From Streptococcus parasanguinis (GTDB taxonomy: Bacteria > Bacillota > Bacilli > Lactobacillales > Streptococcaceae), in assembly GCF_031582885.1 (NCBI RefSeq), contig NZ_CP133988.1, positions 1,061,501-1,125,500 on the forward strand: a stretch of DNA of 64,000 nucleotides, read 5' to 3'. The position numbers and the translations under genes were made by a program. Each line of letters begins with the position of its first letter. Position 1 is the first letter of the stretch. Of this stretch, positions 37,730 to 45,375 are shown one piece after another. Under the pieces are notes generated by a model. The model was not told where the DNA came from. It worked only from the letters and a program-made list of their open reading frames with translations, and made no database searches.

Positions 37730-38188
37730 ATGGGACGTTTATCTAGTTTATTAATTGGTGTGATTTCAGGTGCTTCAGCAGCCTACTATTTATCAACAGA
37801 GCAAGGAAAGAAAGTCACTAAAAAAGTGGTGCGCTTCGTAAAAGATTATCAAGAAGATCCTCAAGAAGTACATGAATCGGTAAAACAAACTGCTAAGGAT
37901 GTTTCAAAACAAGCAGCAGAAGTGATCCAACAAACCAAAGAAAAAGTTGGTTCTGGAGAAATTACGACAGGAACTGTTTTGGAATCTGTCAAAGAAAAAA
38001 CGCAAGATGTGGTTGAAAAATCTCAAGAAGTCTATCACTCATTTAAGGATAAACTTCAAAAAGAAAATCTAAGTGGCAATGACTTGGTTCAATCCATTCG
38101 CAAACAAACAGAATCTGAAGACATCGTGTTAGAGTTGGATGAAAAAGATTCTAAAGAAGCAGCTGAAGAAGAAACAAAAGAAGTATAA
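37730..38188 (+). CDS. YtxH domain protein
   Basis: Protein of 152 aa. A glycine/alanine-rich membrane segment near the N-terminus (SSLLIGVISGASAAYYLS, residues 4-21) precedes the YtxH motif (EQGKKVTKKVVRF) and a long polar helix rich in Lys, Glu and Gln. YtxH proteins are often linked to general stress. Last gene of the hprK operon. Confidence 0.86.
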   Translation: MGRLSSLLIGVISGASAAYYLSTEQGKKVTKKVVRFVKDYQEDPQEVHESVKQTAKDVSKQAAEVIQQTKEKVGSGEITTGTVLESVKEKTQDVVEKSQEVYHSFKDKLQKENLSGNDLVQSIRKQTESEDIVLELDEKDSKEAAEEETKEV

Positions 38189-38190
38189 AA

Positions 38191-38219
38191 AAAATGAGGC
38201 TCAGTGAGCCTCATTTTTT
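38191..38219 (+). terminator. Terminator of the hprK-lgt operon
   Basis: AAATGAGGCT-CAGT-GAGCCTCATTT followed by TTT. The stem is nearly perfect. Confidence 0.88.
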
Positions 38220-38294
38220 ATGGAAGGTAAGATGGCAATTGGCAGTTAAGTTTTGTCTTCCAACTGTTATTCCAATTAAAAAAATTCGAGTAAA

Positions 38295-38319
38295 TAAAAA
38301 AATCAGGCGAACCTGATTT
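38295..38319 (-). terminator. Terminator of the small membrane protein gene
   Basis: Minus strand AAATCAGG-TTCG-CCTGATTT followed by TTTT; a TTCG tetraloop hairpin. Confidence 0.85.
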
Positions 38320-38613
38320 TTATTTTTTTCGTTTATTGTAGTAAATTCGGAATCCTTGAATACTAGCAAAGCTAGAACCAATAGCTAAGGCAAACGCAAA
38401 GAAGGTATTCATTTTCGTTGCTAAAAAGATAAAACTAAACACAACTGTCAACACACAGAAAATAGCGATATTTAAAAAATATAGCAATTCACTTAATTGA
38501 GGCGCGGGTTCAACTTCAGGAGCGTAGTCCTGAATAGGGGTTTCTTGGGTTTGTTTGGTTAATTCGATATAATCGAATTCTTCATCATAGTGTCTTAAAT
38601 TTCTTACGGGCAT
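38320..38613 (-). CDS. Small membrane protein, possibly DUF3270
   Basis: Protein of 97 aa: an acidic N-terminal half (MPVRNLRHYDEEFDYIEL) and two hydrophobic helices (about residues 45-66 and 70-85), ending in basic residues. I believe it is the streptococcal DUF3270 family, but that is from memory. The start has GGAGAGAG upstream. The upstream region contains a VicR-box-like repeat, so its expression may respond to VicRK. Confidence 0.75.
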   Translation of the reverse strand: MPVRNLRHYDEEFDYIELTKQTQETPIQDYAPEVEPAPQLSELLYFLNIAIFCVLTVVFSFIFLATKMNTFFAFALAIGSSFASIQGFRIYYNKRKK

Positions 38614-38639
38614 TTTCTCTCTCCTAACAGTACTCTATT

Positions 38640-38648
38640 ATTCTATCA
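38640..38648 (-). promoter_or_regulatory. Extended -10 promoter of the small membrane protein gene
   Basis: TGA-TAGAAT on the minus strand (38648-38640), about 27 nt upstream of the ATG. The -35 region (38668-38663) is CATTTA, weak. Confidence 0.4.
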
Positions 38649-38667
38649 TGAATTCAGGTATATAAAT

Positions 38668-38684
38668 GTTACAAAAATGTTACA
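38668..38684 (-). promoter_or_regulatory. VicR (WalR) box-like direct repeat
   Basis: Minus strand TGTAAC-ATTTT-TGTAAC exactly fits the WalR/VicR consensus TGTWAH-N5-TGTWAH. It is directly upstream of the -35 position of the small membrane protein gene, the place for an activator. VicR is encoded at 16763 in this window. A third TGTAAA half-site lies 3 nt further upstream. Confidence 0.55.
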
Positions 38685-38727
38685 AATTTTACAAAATGAA
38701 TAAATTTTTCTAGAATATCGGAATTTT

Positions 38728-38736
38728 TGTTATAAT
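38728..38736 (+). promoter_or_regulatory. Promoter of the first U32 gene, abutting the start codon
   Basis: TGT-TATAAT at 38728-38736, with only 6 nt to ATG 38743. A leaderless transcript is predicted. Confidence 0.55.
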
Positions 38737-38742
38737 GGTTCT

Positions 38743-39672
38743 ATGAAAAATATTATTATTACAGCAACAGCAGAGAGTGTTGAGCAAGCGCAAGCCCTGA
38801 TTGATGCAGGGGTTGACCGAATCTATGTCGGTGAAAAAGATTACGGATTACGATTGCCTCAAACTTTAAGCTATGACGAAATAAATCGAATTGCCCAATT
38901 AGTCCATGCTGCTGGCAAAGAATTGACAGTAGCTGTAAATGCACTCATGCACCAATCGATGATGGATTCAATCAAGCCTTTCCTAGATTTTCTAAAGGAA
39001 ATTCAGGCTGATTATATTACTGTCGGAGATGCGGGCGTTTTTTATGTCTTGAAACGAGATGGCTATCCATTCAAAACGATTTACGATGCCTCAACCATGG
39101 TCACTTCTAGCCGCCAGATCAATTTCTGGGGAAAACAAGCAGGAGCTTCTGAGGCTGTTTTGGCTCGTGAGATTCCATCTGCCGAATTATTCGTAATGGC
39201 TGAGAATCTTCAGATTCCAGCAGAGGTCTTGGTCTATGGTGCTAGCATTATCCACCATTCGAAACGGCCTCTTCTTCAGAATTATTACAACTTTATCAAG
39301 ACAGAAGAGTCTGTGACCAAAGCTCGCGATCTGTTCTTAGCAGAACCAGGAGATCCAAATTCTCATTATTCAGTCTATGAGGACAAACATGGAACCCATA
39401 TCTTCTCAAATAATGACTTGAATATGATGACCAAATTGTCTGAGTTGGTAGAACATGGATTTGATCATTGGAAACTCGATGGTGTCTACTGTCCGGGGGA
39501 AAAATTTGTCAAGATTACAGAGTACTTTGTCAAGGCCCGTGATTTGATTCAAAAAGGAACATTTACACAGGATCAAGCCTATCTGTTTGATGAAGAAATC
39601 CGCAAATTACATCCAGCTAATCGTGGTTTGGATACTGGTTTCTATGATTACGAACCAGATCGTGTAAAATAA
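38743..39672 (+). CDS. U32 family protein, TrhP1 (YrrN)-like
   Basis: Protein of 309 aa, the smaller of a U32 pair. TIM-barrel-like start (IIITATAESVEQAQALIDAGVDRIYVG), with IYDASTMVTSSRQINFW and YGASIIHHSKRPLLQNYY in the middle where the larger paralogue carries its Cys-containing signature. In Bacillus subtilis the yrrN-yrrO pair (TrhP1/TrhP2) is needed for prephenate-dependent 5-hydroxyuridine formation at tRNA position 34; older annotations call them collagenase-like peptidases. The ATG lies 6 nt after the -10 box and lacks a normal ribosome binding site. Confidence 0.87.
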   Translation: MKNIIITATAESVEQAQALIDAGVDRIYVGEKDYGLRLPQTLSYDEINRIAQLVHAAGKELTVAVNALMHQSMMDSIKPFLDFLKEIQADYITVGDAGVFYVLKRDGYPFKTIYDASTMVTSSRQINFWGKQAGASEAVLAREIPSAELFVMAENLQIPAEVLVYGASIIHHSKRPLLQNYYNFIKTEESVTKARDLFLAEPGDPNSHYSVYEDKHGTHIFSNNDLNMMTKLSELVEHGFDHWKLDGVYCPGEKFVKITEYFVKARDLIQKGTFTQDQAYLFDEEIRKLHPANRGLDTGFYDYEPDRVK

Positions 39673-39767
39673 TAAAAAAACTAGGGCTTCTTCGTTTGTG
39701 AGTTTTCCTTTTTCAGGGAACGAAGAGGCTATTCATCATATCGACAATCTTGTAAATTGGAGAAAAC

Positions 39768-41054
39768 ATGACAAATACAAAAAAACGTCCAGAGGTCTTG
39801 GTACCTGCTGGAACATTAGAAAAATTAAAAGTTGCCGTTAATTATGGGGCAGACGCTGTGTTCGTTGGTGGACAAGCCTATGGGTTGCGTAGTCGTGCCG
39901 GAAACTTCACCATGGATGAGCTTCGTGAAGGAATTGAGTATGCTCATGCCCGTGGAGTGGATGTGCACGTCGCTTCAAACATGGTGACCCATGAGGGAAA
40001 TGAACAAGGGGCTGGTGAATGGTTCCGTGAATTACGGGATATGGGCCTTGACGCCGTGATCGTCTCAGACCCGGCCTTGATTGAAATCTGTGCAACCTAT
40101 GCACCTGGACTCAATATTCACTTGTCTACGCAAGCTTCTGCAACCAATGTGGAGACCTTCCATTTCTGGAAAGAATATGGCTTGACCCGTGTCGTCTTGG
40201 CCCGTGAGGTATCCATGGAAGAGTTGGCAGAGATCCGTAAGCGTACCGATCTTGAGATCGAAGCTTTCGTTCATGGAGCTATGTGTATTTCCTATTCCGG
40301 ACGTTGTACCCTTTCTAACCACATGTCTGACCGGGATGCCAACCGTGGTGGCTGTTCTCAATCTTGTCGTTGGAAATACGATCTCTACGATATGCCATTT
40401 GGCCAAGAACGCAAGAGTATCAAAGGGCAAGTCCCAGAAGAATACTCTATGTCAGCCGTGGACATGTGTATGATCGAAAATATTCCAGACATGATTGATA
40501 ATGGGGTTGATAGCTTGAAGATTGAAGGCCGGATGAAATCTGTCCATTACGTATCAACAGTAGCCAACTGTTACAAGGCAGCTTGTGATGCCTATATGGA
40601 AAGTCCAGAAGCCTTTTATGCCATCAAGGATGATTTGATCAATGAATTGTGGAAGGTTGCTCAACGTGAATTAGCAACTGGATTCTACTACCAAACACCG
40701 ACTGAAAATGAACAATTGTTTGGGGCACGTCGTAAGATTCCTCAATACAAATTTGTAGGAGAAGTGGTGGACTTTGATCCATCTACCATGACTGCGACGA
40801 TTCGCCAACGGAATGTCATCAATGAAGGCGACCAAGTGGAATTCTACGGACCAGGTTTCCGTCATTTTGAATGCCAGATCCAAGACTTGCATGATAAGGA
40901 TGGAGTGAAGATTGATCGCGCACCAAATCCGATGGAACTTCTCACGATCACCGTCCCACAAGAAGTCAAGCCAGGAGATATGATTCGTTCTTGCCAAGAA
41001 GGTTTAATCAATCTCTACTCAAAAGATGGGGCAAGTAAAACCGTTCGAGTATAA
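39768..41054 (+). CDS. U32 family protein, TrhP2 (YrrO)-like
   Basis: Protein of 428 aa. The barrel starts PEVLVPAGTLEKLKVAVNYGADAVFVGG. The U32 signature with its conserved cysteines is EAFVHGAMCISYSGRCTLSNH (about residues 165-185), followed by GGCSQSCRW, a cluster of cysteines that could bind metal or an Fe-S cluster. The C-terminal domain (about 310-425) is a beta-rich RNA-binding-like fold. Predicted tRNA U34 hydroxylation partner of the upstream gene. A hairpin in the 95-nt spacer lacks a T tract. Confidence 0.9.
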   Translation: MTNTKKRPEVLVPAGTLEKLKVAVNYGADAVFVGGQAYGLRSRAGNFTMDELREGIEYAHARGVDVHVASNMVTHEGNEQGAGEWFRELRDMGLDAVIVSDPALIEICATYAPGLNIHLSTQASATNVETFHFWKEYGLTRVVLAREVSMEELAEIRKRTDLEIEAFVHGAMCISYSGRCTLSNHMSDRDANRGGCSQSCRWKYDLYDMPFGQERKSIKGQVPEEYSMSAVDMCMIENIPDMIDNGVDSLKIEGRMKSVHYVSTVANCYKAACDAYMESPEAFYAIKDDLINELWKVAQRELATGFYYQTPTENEQLFGARRKIPQYKFVGEVVDFDPSTMTATIRQRNVINEGDQVEFYGPGFRHFECQIQDLHDKDGVKIDRAPNPMELLTITVPQEVKPGDMIRSCQEGLINLYSKDGASKTVRV

Positions 41055-41058
41055 CAAA

Positions 41059-41080
41059 AAAAGAGAGGGTTAAACCTCTC
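41059..41080. repeat. Hairpin duplicate, left copy
   Basis: A 22-nt sequence (GAGAGG-GTTAAA-CCTCTC core) identical to that at 43410-43431. Here it follows the TrhP2-like stop codon but is followed by CAGAATG, not a T tract, so it looks like a broken terminator. The two copies bracket the MFS/HxlR segment. Confidence 0.85.
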
Positions 41081-41236
41081 TCAGAATGTAGACAAATCCT
41101 ATCAGGAAAAGAAAAACTTCTCCTATAGAGTTTGGTTACCATATAGTGAAAACTCTTTGAATGCCTACATAATAGCATTTGTAAGAGTTTTTTTTCTGTA
41201 TAATCAACTTTTAAATTGAATGCATTCTGTTTAGTT

Positions 41237-42607
41237 TTATTCTTTTCCATAAAGGTAACGACTAGCAATTAACCAAGTAGCAATATACATTATCACGTTA
41301 ACAAGAAATGCGACAATGATGACCATATTCCAATCATGGGATAAATTAGTAGTTATAATCCCCATAATTGTTGTACCAAAAAGTCCACCAATTTGTTTGT
41401 TAGCGTTTAGAGTTGCACCTGCAATTCCAGATAATTCTTGACCAGCAGCTTCCATAAGAATGGTTGTAGTCGCTGGAGTTAAAACACCGATACCTAGACT
41501 CATTAAAGAAAATAAAGGAATTAGGATGTATAGTTGAATTTCATGAAAAAAGACTCCCATTCCAAAAATTCCTGCTGCTCCTACAATGGCAAAAATAATT
41601 GAGACAGTAGCTAGGCTCCCCACGGAAAATCGTTTTACAGCACGTGCATAAAATAAATTACCAATAATTAAGACAATCATTCCTGGTAGAATGAGGAGTC
41701 CAGAAATCATTGAGGAGAGGTTTAAATAAGTTTGAAAATAAAGACCTAGCACCAAAACGATACCATATAATGAAATATTAACCACTAAGCCCAACAGATT
41801 AGAGACAATAAACTTAGCATTTTTTAATAGTTGGTGGGGAACAATAGGTGCTTTACTTTTTTTATCGTGGACTACTAAACCAATAGCAAATAATAAAAAC
41901 AGGAGAAGAAACAATAAAAGATTTAGGTTAGTATAGCCATATTGATTCCCTTCAACAAGGTAAATAACTAGACTTCCGATAGTTGCAACAAGAAAGATAT
42001 TACTGAAAATGTCAATTCTGGTCTTTGGATTGGCAATATTGTTTTTCACGAGAAGTAATATAGAAATTACTGTCAAAATTCCCAATGGAATATTGATTAA
42101 GAAAATACCCCTCCATCCGAAGTAGTTAATAATTAGTCCACCAATAAAAGAACCAGTACCGGTTGCAACAGAAATAATTGCTGTCCAAATTCCTAACATA
42201 CGTGCTCTTTTAGTAGAATCAGGGTATGAAATGAATAAAAGTGCTAATGAACTAGGCATAAACAAAGAAGCACCGAAACCTTGAATGAATCTAAGTATAA
42301 TTAATGTTTCAATATTTGGTGAAAAAGAGCACCCAAATGAGGCAAGTGTAAAAATTGTCATTCCAAATAATAAAATTCGTTTAGAACCATATTTTGTTGT
42401 TAGATTTCCTGAAAGTAGGAGTAAAGACCCTAAAGCTAGTGTATAGGCGTTAATAATCCAAATGGATTGCTCTAATGAGACGCTCATAGCTGTTTCAATA
42501 TGGGGAACAGCAAGAACCACTCCGGTTGTATCTAGGACCGCCATAATGTATCCTAGTGAAAGAATAAAAAGTAGATAAGCTGGCGCTTTTGTATTTGTTT
42601 TTTTCAT
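41237..42607 (-). CDS. MFS multidrug transporter, DHA2 (EmrB/QacA) type
   Basis: Proton-driven efflux protein of 456 aa with about 14 hydrophobic segments. Motif D1 LDTTGVVLAVPHI is near residues 25-37, motif A lies around GNLTTKYGSKRIL, and motif C is in TGTGSFIGGLIINYFGWRGIFL (about 150-171). The start is ATG 42607 after GGAGG. Substrate unknown; the divergent HxlR gene points to an inducible resistance cassette. The gene is visibly A+T-richer than its neighbours (about 32 percent G+C in one 60-base line I counted, versus 52 percent in the U32 gene), a sign of transfer. Confidence 0.9.
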   Translation of the reverse strand: MKKTNTKAPAYLLFILSLGYIMAVLDTTGVVLAVPHIETAMSVSLEQSIWIINAYTLALGSLLLLSGNLTTKYGSKRILLFGMTIFTLASFGCSFSPNIETLIILRFIQGFGASLFMPSSLALLFISYPDSTKRARMLGIWTAIISVATGTGSFIGGLIINYFGWRGIFLINIPLGILTVISILLLVKNNIANPKTRIDIFSNIFLVATIGSLVIYLVEGNQYGYTNLNLLLFLLLFLLFAIGLVVHDKKSKAPIVPHQLLKNAKFIVSNLLGLVVNISLYGIVLVLGLYFQTYLNLSSMISGLLILPGMIVLIIGNLFYARAVKRFSVGSLATVSIIFAIVGAAGIFGMGVFFHEIQLYILIPLFSLMSLGIGVLTPATTTILMEAAGQELSGIAGATLNANKQIGGLFGTTIMGIITTNLSHDWNMVIIVAFLVNVIMYIATWLIASRYLYGKE

Positions 42608-42647
42608 CAAGCTTCCTCCGTTATTTCATCAAACCAATTTTCATTTA

Positions 42648-42773
42648 TCAATCAAAAGCAATATATTTAACTTTCTGAAAACATTTTACTTGAGTATATC
42701 CAGTGCCAAAGTATCTTCCATCAGCGCAACCGAGAATATCTTTGATACGGTCAAACTTAGTTATAATATCCAT
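42648..42773 (-). CDS. Small ORF of 41 codons upstream of the MFS gene
   Basis: Reads MDIITKFDRIKDILG onward, containing Cys16 and Cys31, and ends at a TGA 40 nt before the MFS start. It has a possible ribosome binding site (AAAGGGG, 8 nt before ATG). I do not recognise it: it could be a real leader or small gene, or the remaining start of a truncated gene carried with the cassette. Low confidence. Confidence 0.4.
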   Translation of the reverse strand: MDIITKFDRIKDILGCADGRYFGTGYTQVKCFQKVKYIAFD

Positions 42774-42792
42774 AGTAATTTCCCCTTTCAAA

Positions 42793-42801
42793 TGATATAA
42801 T
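42793..42801 (+). promoter_or_regulatory. Extended -10 promoter of the HxlR gene
   Basis: TGA-TATAAT at 42793-42801, about 75 nt before the HxlR start. The spacer to the start codon contains a short dyad ATAGT-A-ACTAT (about 42847-42857), a candidate HxlR operator. Confidence 0.45.
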
Positions 42802-42875
42802 TAGCTTATCATGTAATTATTTCTGAAACAAGAAGGGAAAAAAAGTATAGTAACTATCAAAAAAGGAGGAAACGA

Positions 42876-43205
42876 ATGGAGACTTGCATGAAGCAATCTT
42901 TGAAAAAATCAATTTGTCCAGCAAGAAGGGTCTTGAATTTACTAAAAGGTAAATTTACTCTTGAGATCTTATCTGAAATTATTGATGGTAATATACATTA
43001 TAGTAGTCTTTTGCGTAGTGTAGAAGGTATTAATCCTAGAATATTAGCTCAACGGTTACATGATTTCGAGCAAGAAGGTATTTTATCAAGAAAAGTTTTA
43101 CCGACATCGCCTCCACAGGTTGAATATAAAATGACAAAAAAAGGTATTGCTCTAAGAAGTATCGTTGAAGAAATGAAAAAATGGGAGCAAACTTATGGTG
43201 ATTAG
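42876..43205 (+). CDS. HxlR family transcriptional regulator
   Basis: Winged-helix regulator of 109 aa with the family layout: N-terminal Cys (C14 in CPARRVLNLLKGKFTLEILSEI), recognition helix region INPRILAQRLHDFEQEGILSR and wing VEYKMTKKG. HxlR proteins often sense aldehydes, quinones or thiol stress through the N-terminal cysteine; here C4 and C14 are present. It diverges from the MFS gene, which it probably controls. RBS AAAGGAGGAAACG. Confidence 0.9.
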   Translation: METCMKQSLKKSICPARRVLNLLKGKFTLEILSEIIDGNIHYSSLLRSVEGINPRILAQRLHDFEQEGILSRKVLPTSPPQVEYKMTKKGIALRSIVEEMKKWEQTYGD

Positions 43206-43375
43206 AGATTAGATTGAATTTACGTAATTTATTACTAATATTTTTCTATAAATAGATAATGTAATTACGAAAGATTTGGTAACCTTTTTAATCAAGGCAA
43301 CGTCAATACTAGTAGTATGTACTGGAATTTTTTTGATACTCTAATAAATATAGAAATGAGATTGAAAGTAATAAA

Positions 43376-43402
43376 AACAAACGCCAAAAATGACGTTTGT
43401 CT
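43376..43402 (-). terminator. Possible terminator of the 105-aa protein gene
   Basis: ACAAACG and CGTTTGT pair; the minus-strand side is followed by TTTTT. It is the second of two hairpins downstream of the minus-strand gene at 43421. Confidence 0.6.
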
Positions 43403-43409
43403 TCAATAT

Positions 43410-43431
43410 AAAAGAGAGGGTTAAACCTCTC
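43410..43431. repeat. Hairpin duplicate, right copy
   Basis: Identical over 22 nt to 41059-41080. It overlaps the last codons and stop of the minus-strand gene and is followed by T on both strands (CTTTTTG on plus, TTTTA on minus), so it looks like the original bidirectional terminator. Confidence 0.85.
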
Positions 43432-43738
43432 CTTTTTGTTGGGCGATGCGAATATTATTGGGGACCAAACTGATTTTCTGGATCTCAGAAATCCGAATAA
43501 TCGTGGACATACTCTTTTTAAAATTTTTCACGATCAGTTGTCGGCGTTCTTGGTCATACTTGACAATATCACCTGTAAAACTCTTGTTTGAAAAAATAAC
43601 ATGAACCCCTTGTTTTTTTCGCAAAGCTTGTTGAATGATGTCAATAATTCTCTCATCTTCTAATGGGGCAGGGGTACTGACTTTTCCATTGAAAAATTCA
43701 TTTGCTCGGTCTTTAACGATCTCGAGAAATTTTTTCAT
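43421..43738 (-). CDS. Protein of 105 aa, perhaps YolD-like
   Basis: Starts MKKFLEIVKDRANEFF; the C-terminal half (about residues 40-100) has beta-strand character (GVHVIFSNKSFTGDIVKYD, RRQLIVKN, IIRISEIQKISLV) resembling the SH3-like YolD domain. I do not assign a function. The start is ATG 43738 with GGAG upstream; a longer reading from 43765 adds nine residues. Divergent from the YdbC-like gene. Confidence 0.65.
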   Translation of the reverse strand: MKKFLEIVKDRANEFFNGKVSTPAPLEDERIIDIIQQALRKKQGVHVIFSNKSFTGDIVKYDQERRQLIVKNFKKSMSTIIRISEIQKISLVPNNIRIAQQKGEV

Positions 43739-43843
43739 AGCTAAATTCTCCATAACTTGATACAATATATTATAGATAATTTCAACGATTTTGTAAATGA
43801 TTTACGAATAATAGAGATGAGAAGGCAAGAAAGGAGTCGTGAA

Positions 43844-44056
43844 ATGGCAGAATTTTCATTCCAAATCGAAGAACATTTACTGGTCTTGTCAGAAAATGAC
43901 AAGGGTTGGACCAAGGAATTGAACCGTGTAAGTTTTAACGGTGCTCCAGCTAAGTATGATATCCGGACCTGGAGTCCCGACCATACAAAGATGGGGAAAG
44001 GCATTACACTCACGAACGAAGAGTTTCAAGTTATGCTCGATGCATTTAAAAATTAA
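43844..44056 (+). CDS. YdbC/PC4-like ssDNA-binding protein
   Basis: Protein of 70 aa. The sequence GWTKELNRVSFNGAPAKYDIRTW and the tail MGKGITLTNEEF match the lactococcal YdbC family, a bacterial PC4 (transcription coactivator p15) fold that binds single-stranded nucleic acid as a dimer. Start ATG 43844 after AAAGGAGTCG. The longer reading frame upstream (from 43757) has no family support. Confidence 0.88.
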   Translation: MAEFSFQIEEHLLVLSENDKGWTKELNRVSFNGAPAKYDIRTWSPDHTKMGKGITLTNEEFQVMLDAFKN

Positions 44057-44061
44057 AATAA

Positions 44062-44089
44062 AAAGAGGTCCTTCAAGGACTTCTTTTTT
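44062..44089 (+). terminator. Terminator of the YdbC-like gene
   Basis: AAGAGGTCC-TTCAA-GGACTTCTT (one G-U pair) followed by TTTTT. Confidence 0.85.
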
Positions 44090-44092
44090 TGT

Positions 44093-44109
44093 TATAGTCT
44101 AAGACTATA
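44093..44109 (+). promoter_or_regulatory. MET-box-like operator
   Basis: TATAGTC-TAA-GACTATA is a perfect palindrome differing only by C/G for T/A at one symmetric position from the MET-box of streptococci (TATAGTT-TNA-AACTATA), the site of the LysR-type methionine regulator (MtaR/MetR). It is centred about 77 nt upstream of the predicted transcription start, a normal position for LysR activators. Confidence 0.7.
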
Positions 44110-44142
44110 TAGATGTCAAAGATATTAGATTATCCCAAACCC

Positions 44143-44171
44143 TTGTTTGTCAGGTGTTGGACTGCTATAAT
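44143..44171 (+). promoter_or_regulatory. Promoter of the MetE-core operon
   Basis: TTGTTT (44143-44148), 17 nt, TATAAT (44166-44171) with a TGC extension. Confidence 0.65.
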
Positions 44172-44220
44172 GGTTGCATTGATGAATTAATGTAAAACTT
44201 ATAGGAAAGAGGGAATCATA

Positions 44221-45363
44221 TTGACACATACACATGCACCTTATCGCGTAGACCATGTTGGTTCATTTCTTCGTCCAGCAGCTTTGGTTCAAGCTCGTGA
44301 AGATTTCGCAGCTGGAAAAATCAGTCAGTCTGACTTAACAAAAGTAGAAGATCAGGCGATTCGTGACCTCGTTGAAAAAGAAATTGTTGCTGGTCTAAAG
44401 TCAGTAACAGATGGAGAATTCCGCCGAGCTTATTGGCATTTGGATTTCTTCTGGGGCTTTGGGGGCATTGATCATGTCCAAGCTGCCCAAGGCTATCAAT
44501 TCCATGATGAAACAACCAAGGCGGACTCAGCGCTTGTCGTTGGAAAAATCACAGGAGCCAATCATCCATTTGTAGAGCATTACAAGTTCTTGAGGGATCT
44601 TGTGGCAGATGTAGATGGTGTAGAGGCTAAATATACCATCCCAGCACCTGCGCAATTCTATTTTGAATTGATCCGTGATGCAGAACATGTAGAACAATTG
44701 AATACCATCTATCCTGATTTTGCGGCTGTTCGTGAAGATATCAAGCAAGCCTATCTTCAAGTGATTCAAGATTTGTATGACGCTGGACTTAGGACCCTTC
44801 AAGTAGATGATTGTACTTGGGGTGTCTTGGTAGATGATAATTTCTTGACGGCTTGGGGAGCAGCTCAAGGCAAGTCAAAAGATGAGGTTCGCCGAGAACT
44901 CGCTGATCTCTTCTTGACCTTTAACAACGATGTCTACCAAAATGTTCCAGCTGGTTTGACCGTCAATACGCACGTTTGTCGTGGGAACTTCCATTCTACT
45001 TGGGCTTCATCAGGTGGTTATGCGCCGATTGCCAAAGAACTCCTTGGAGAAGAAGCCGTCAATGCTTACTTCCTAGAGTTTGACACTGATCGTGCTGGTG
45101 GTTTTGAACCACTTGCAGAAGTAACTCCTGGAAAAGGTGTGGTATTAGGCCTCTTGACATCTAAGAGTGGTCAATTGGAGAATAAGGACGAAGTGATTGC
45201 TCGTATTAAAGAAGCAAGTCAGTATGTACCGTTGGAAAATCTTTACCTGTCTACTCAGTGTGGCTTTGCTTCGACAGAAGAAGGAAACATTTTGACAGAA
45301 GAAGACCAATGGAAAAAAATCGGTTTGATTAAGGAAATTGTCGCTGAAGTTTGGGGCGAATAA
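44221..45363 (+). CDS. MetE C-domain-type methyltransferase (YxjG/YxjH family)
   Basis: Single-domain (380 aa) relative of the catalytic half of cobalamin-independent methionine synthase. It begins with the HVGSFLRP motif of the family, and zinc-site residues are seen in VNTHVCRGN (His and Cys, about 249-257) and STQCGFAS (Cys, about 345). It lacks the N-terminal half of MetE, so folate-polyglutamate use is uncertain; Bacillus YxjG/YxjH may use other methyl donors. The start is TTG 44221 with AGAGGGA upstream, as no ATG fits. The MET-box-like site upstream ties it to methionine supply. Confidence 0.87.
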   Translation: MTHTHAPYRVDHVGSFLRPAALVQAREDFAAGKISQSDLTKVEDQAIRDLVEKEIVAGLKSVTDGEFRRAYWHLDFFWGFGGIDHVQAAQGYQFHDETTKADSALVVGKITGANHPFVEHYKFLRDLVADVDGVEAKYTIPAPAQFYFELIRDAEHVEQLNTIYPDFAAVREDIKQAYLQVIQDLYDAGLRTLQVDDCTWGVLVDDNFLTAWGAAQGKSKDEVRRELADLFLTFNNDVYQNVPAGLTVNTHVCRGNFHSTWASSGGYAPIAKELLGEEAVNAYFLEFDTDRAGGFEPLAEVTPGKGVVLGLLTSKSGQLENKDEVIARIKEASQYVPLENLYLSTQCGFASTEEGNILTEEDQWKKIGLIKEIVAEVWGE

Positions 45364-45375
45364 GGAGGAAGAAAC

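Noticed and set aside
39673..39767. Hairpin between the two U32 genes as a terminator
   Set aside because: The stem (CTTCTTCGTT with AACGAAGAGG) is long but has no T tract after it; it may be an RNA processing or attenuation element, so I did not list it as a terminator.
43206..43375. Gap downstream of the HxlR gene
   Set aside because: A+T-rich DNA with no credible ORF, ribosome binding site or RNA structure that I can recognise.
44221..45363. Gene as full methionine synthase MetE
   Set aside because: At 380 aa it has only the catalytic half; the N-terminal MetE domain is absent and no reading frame upstream could supply it.
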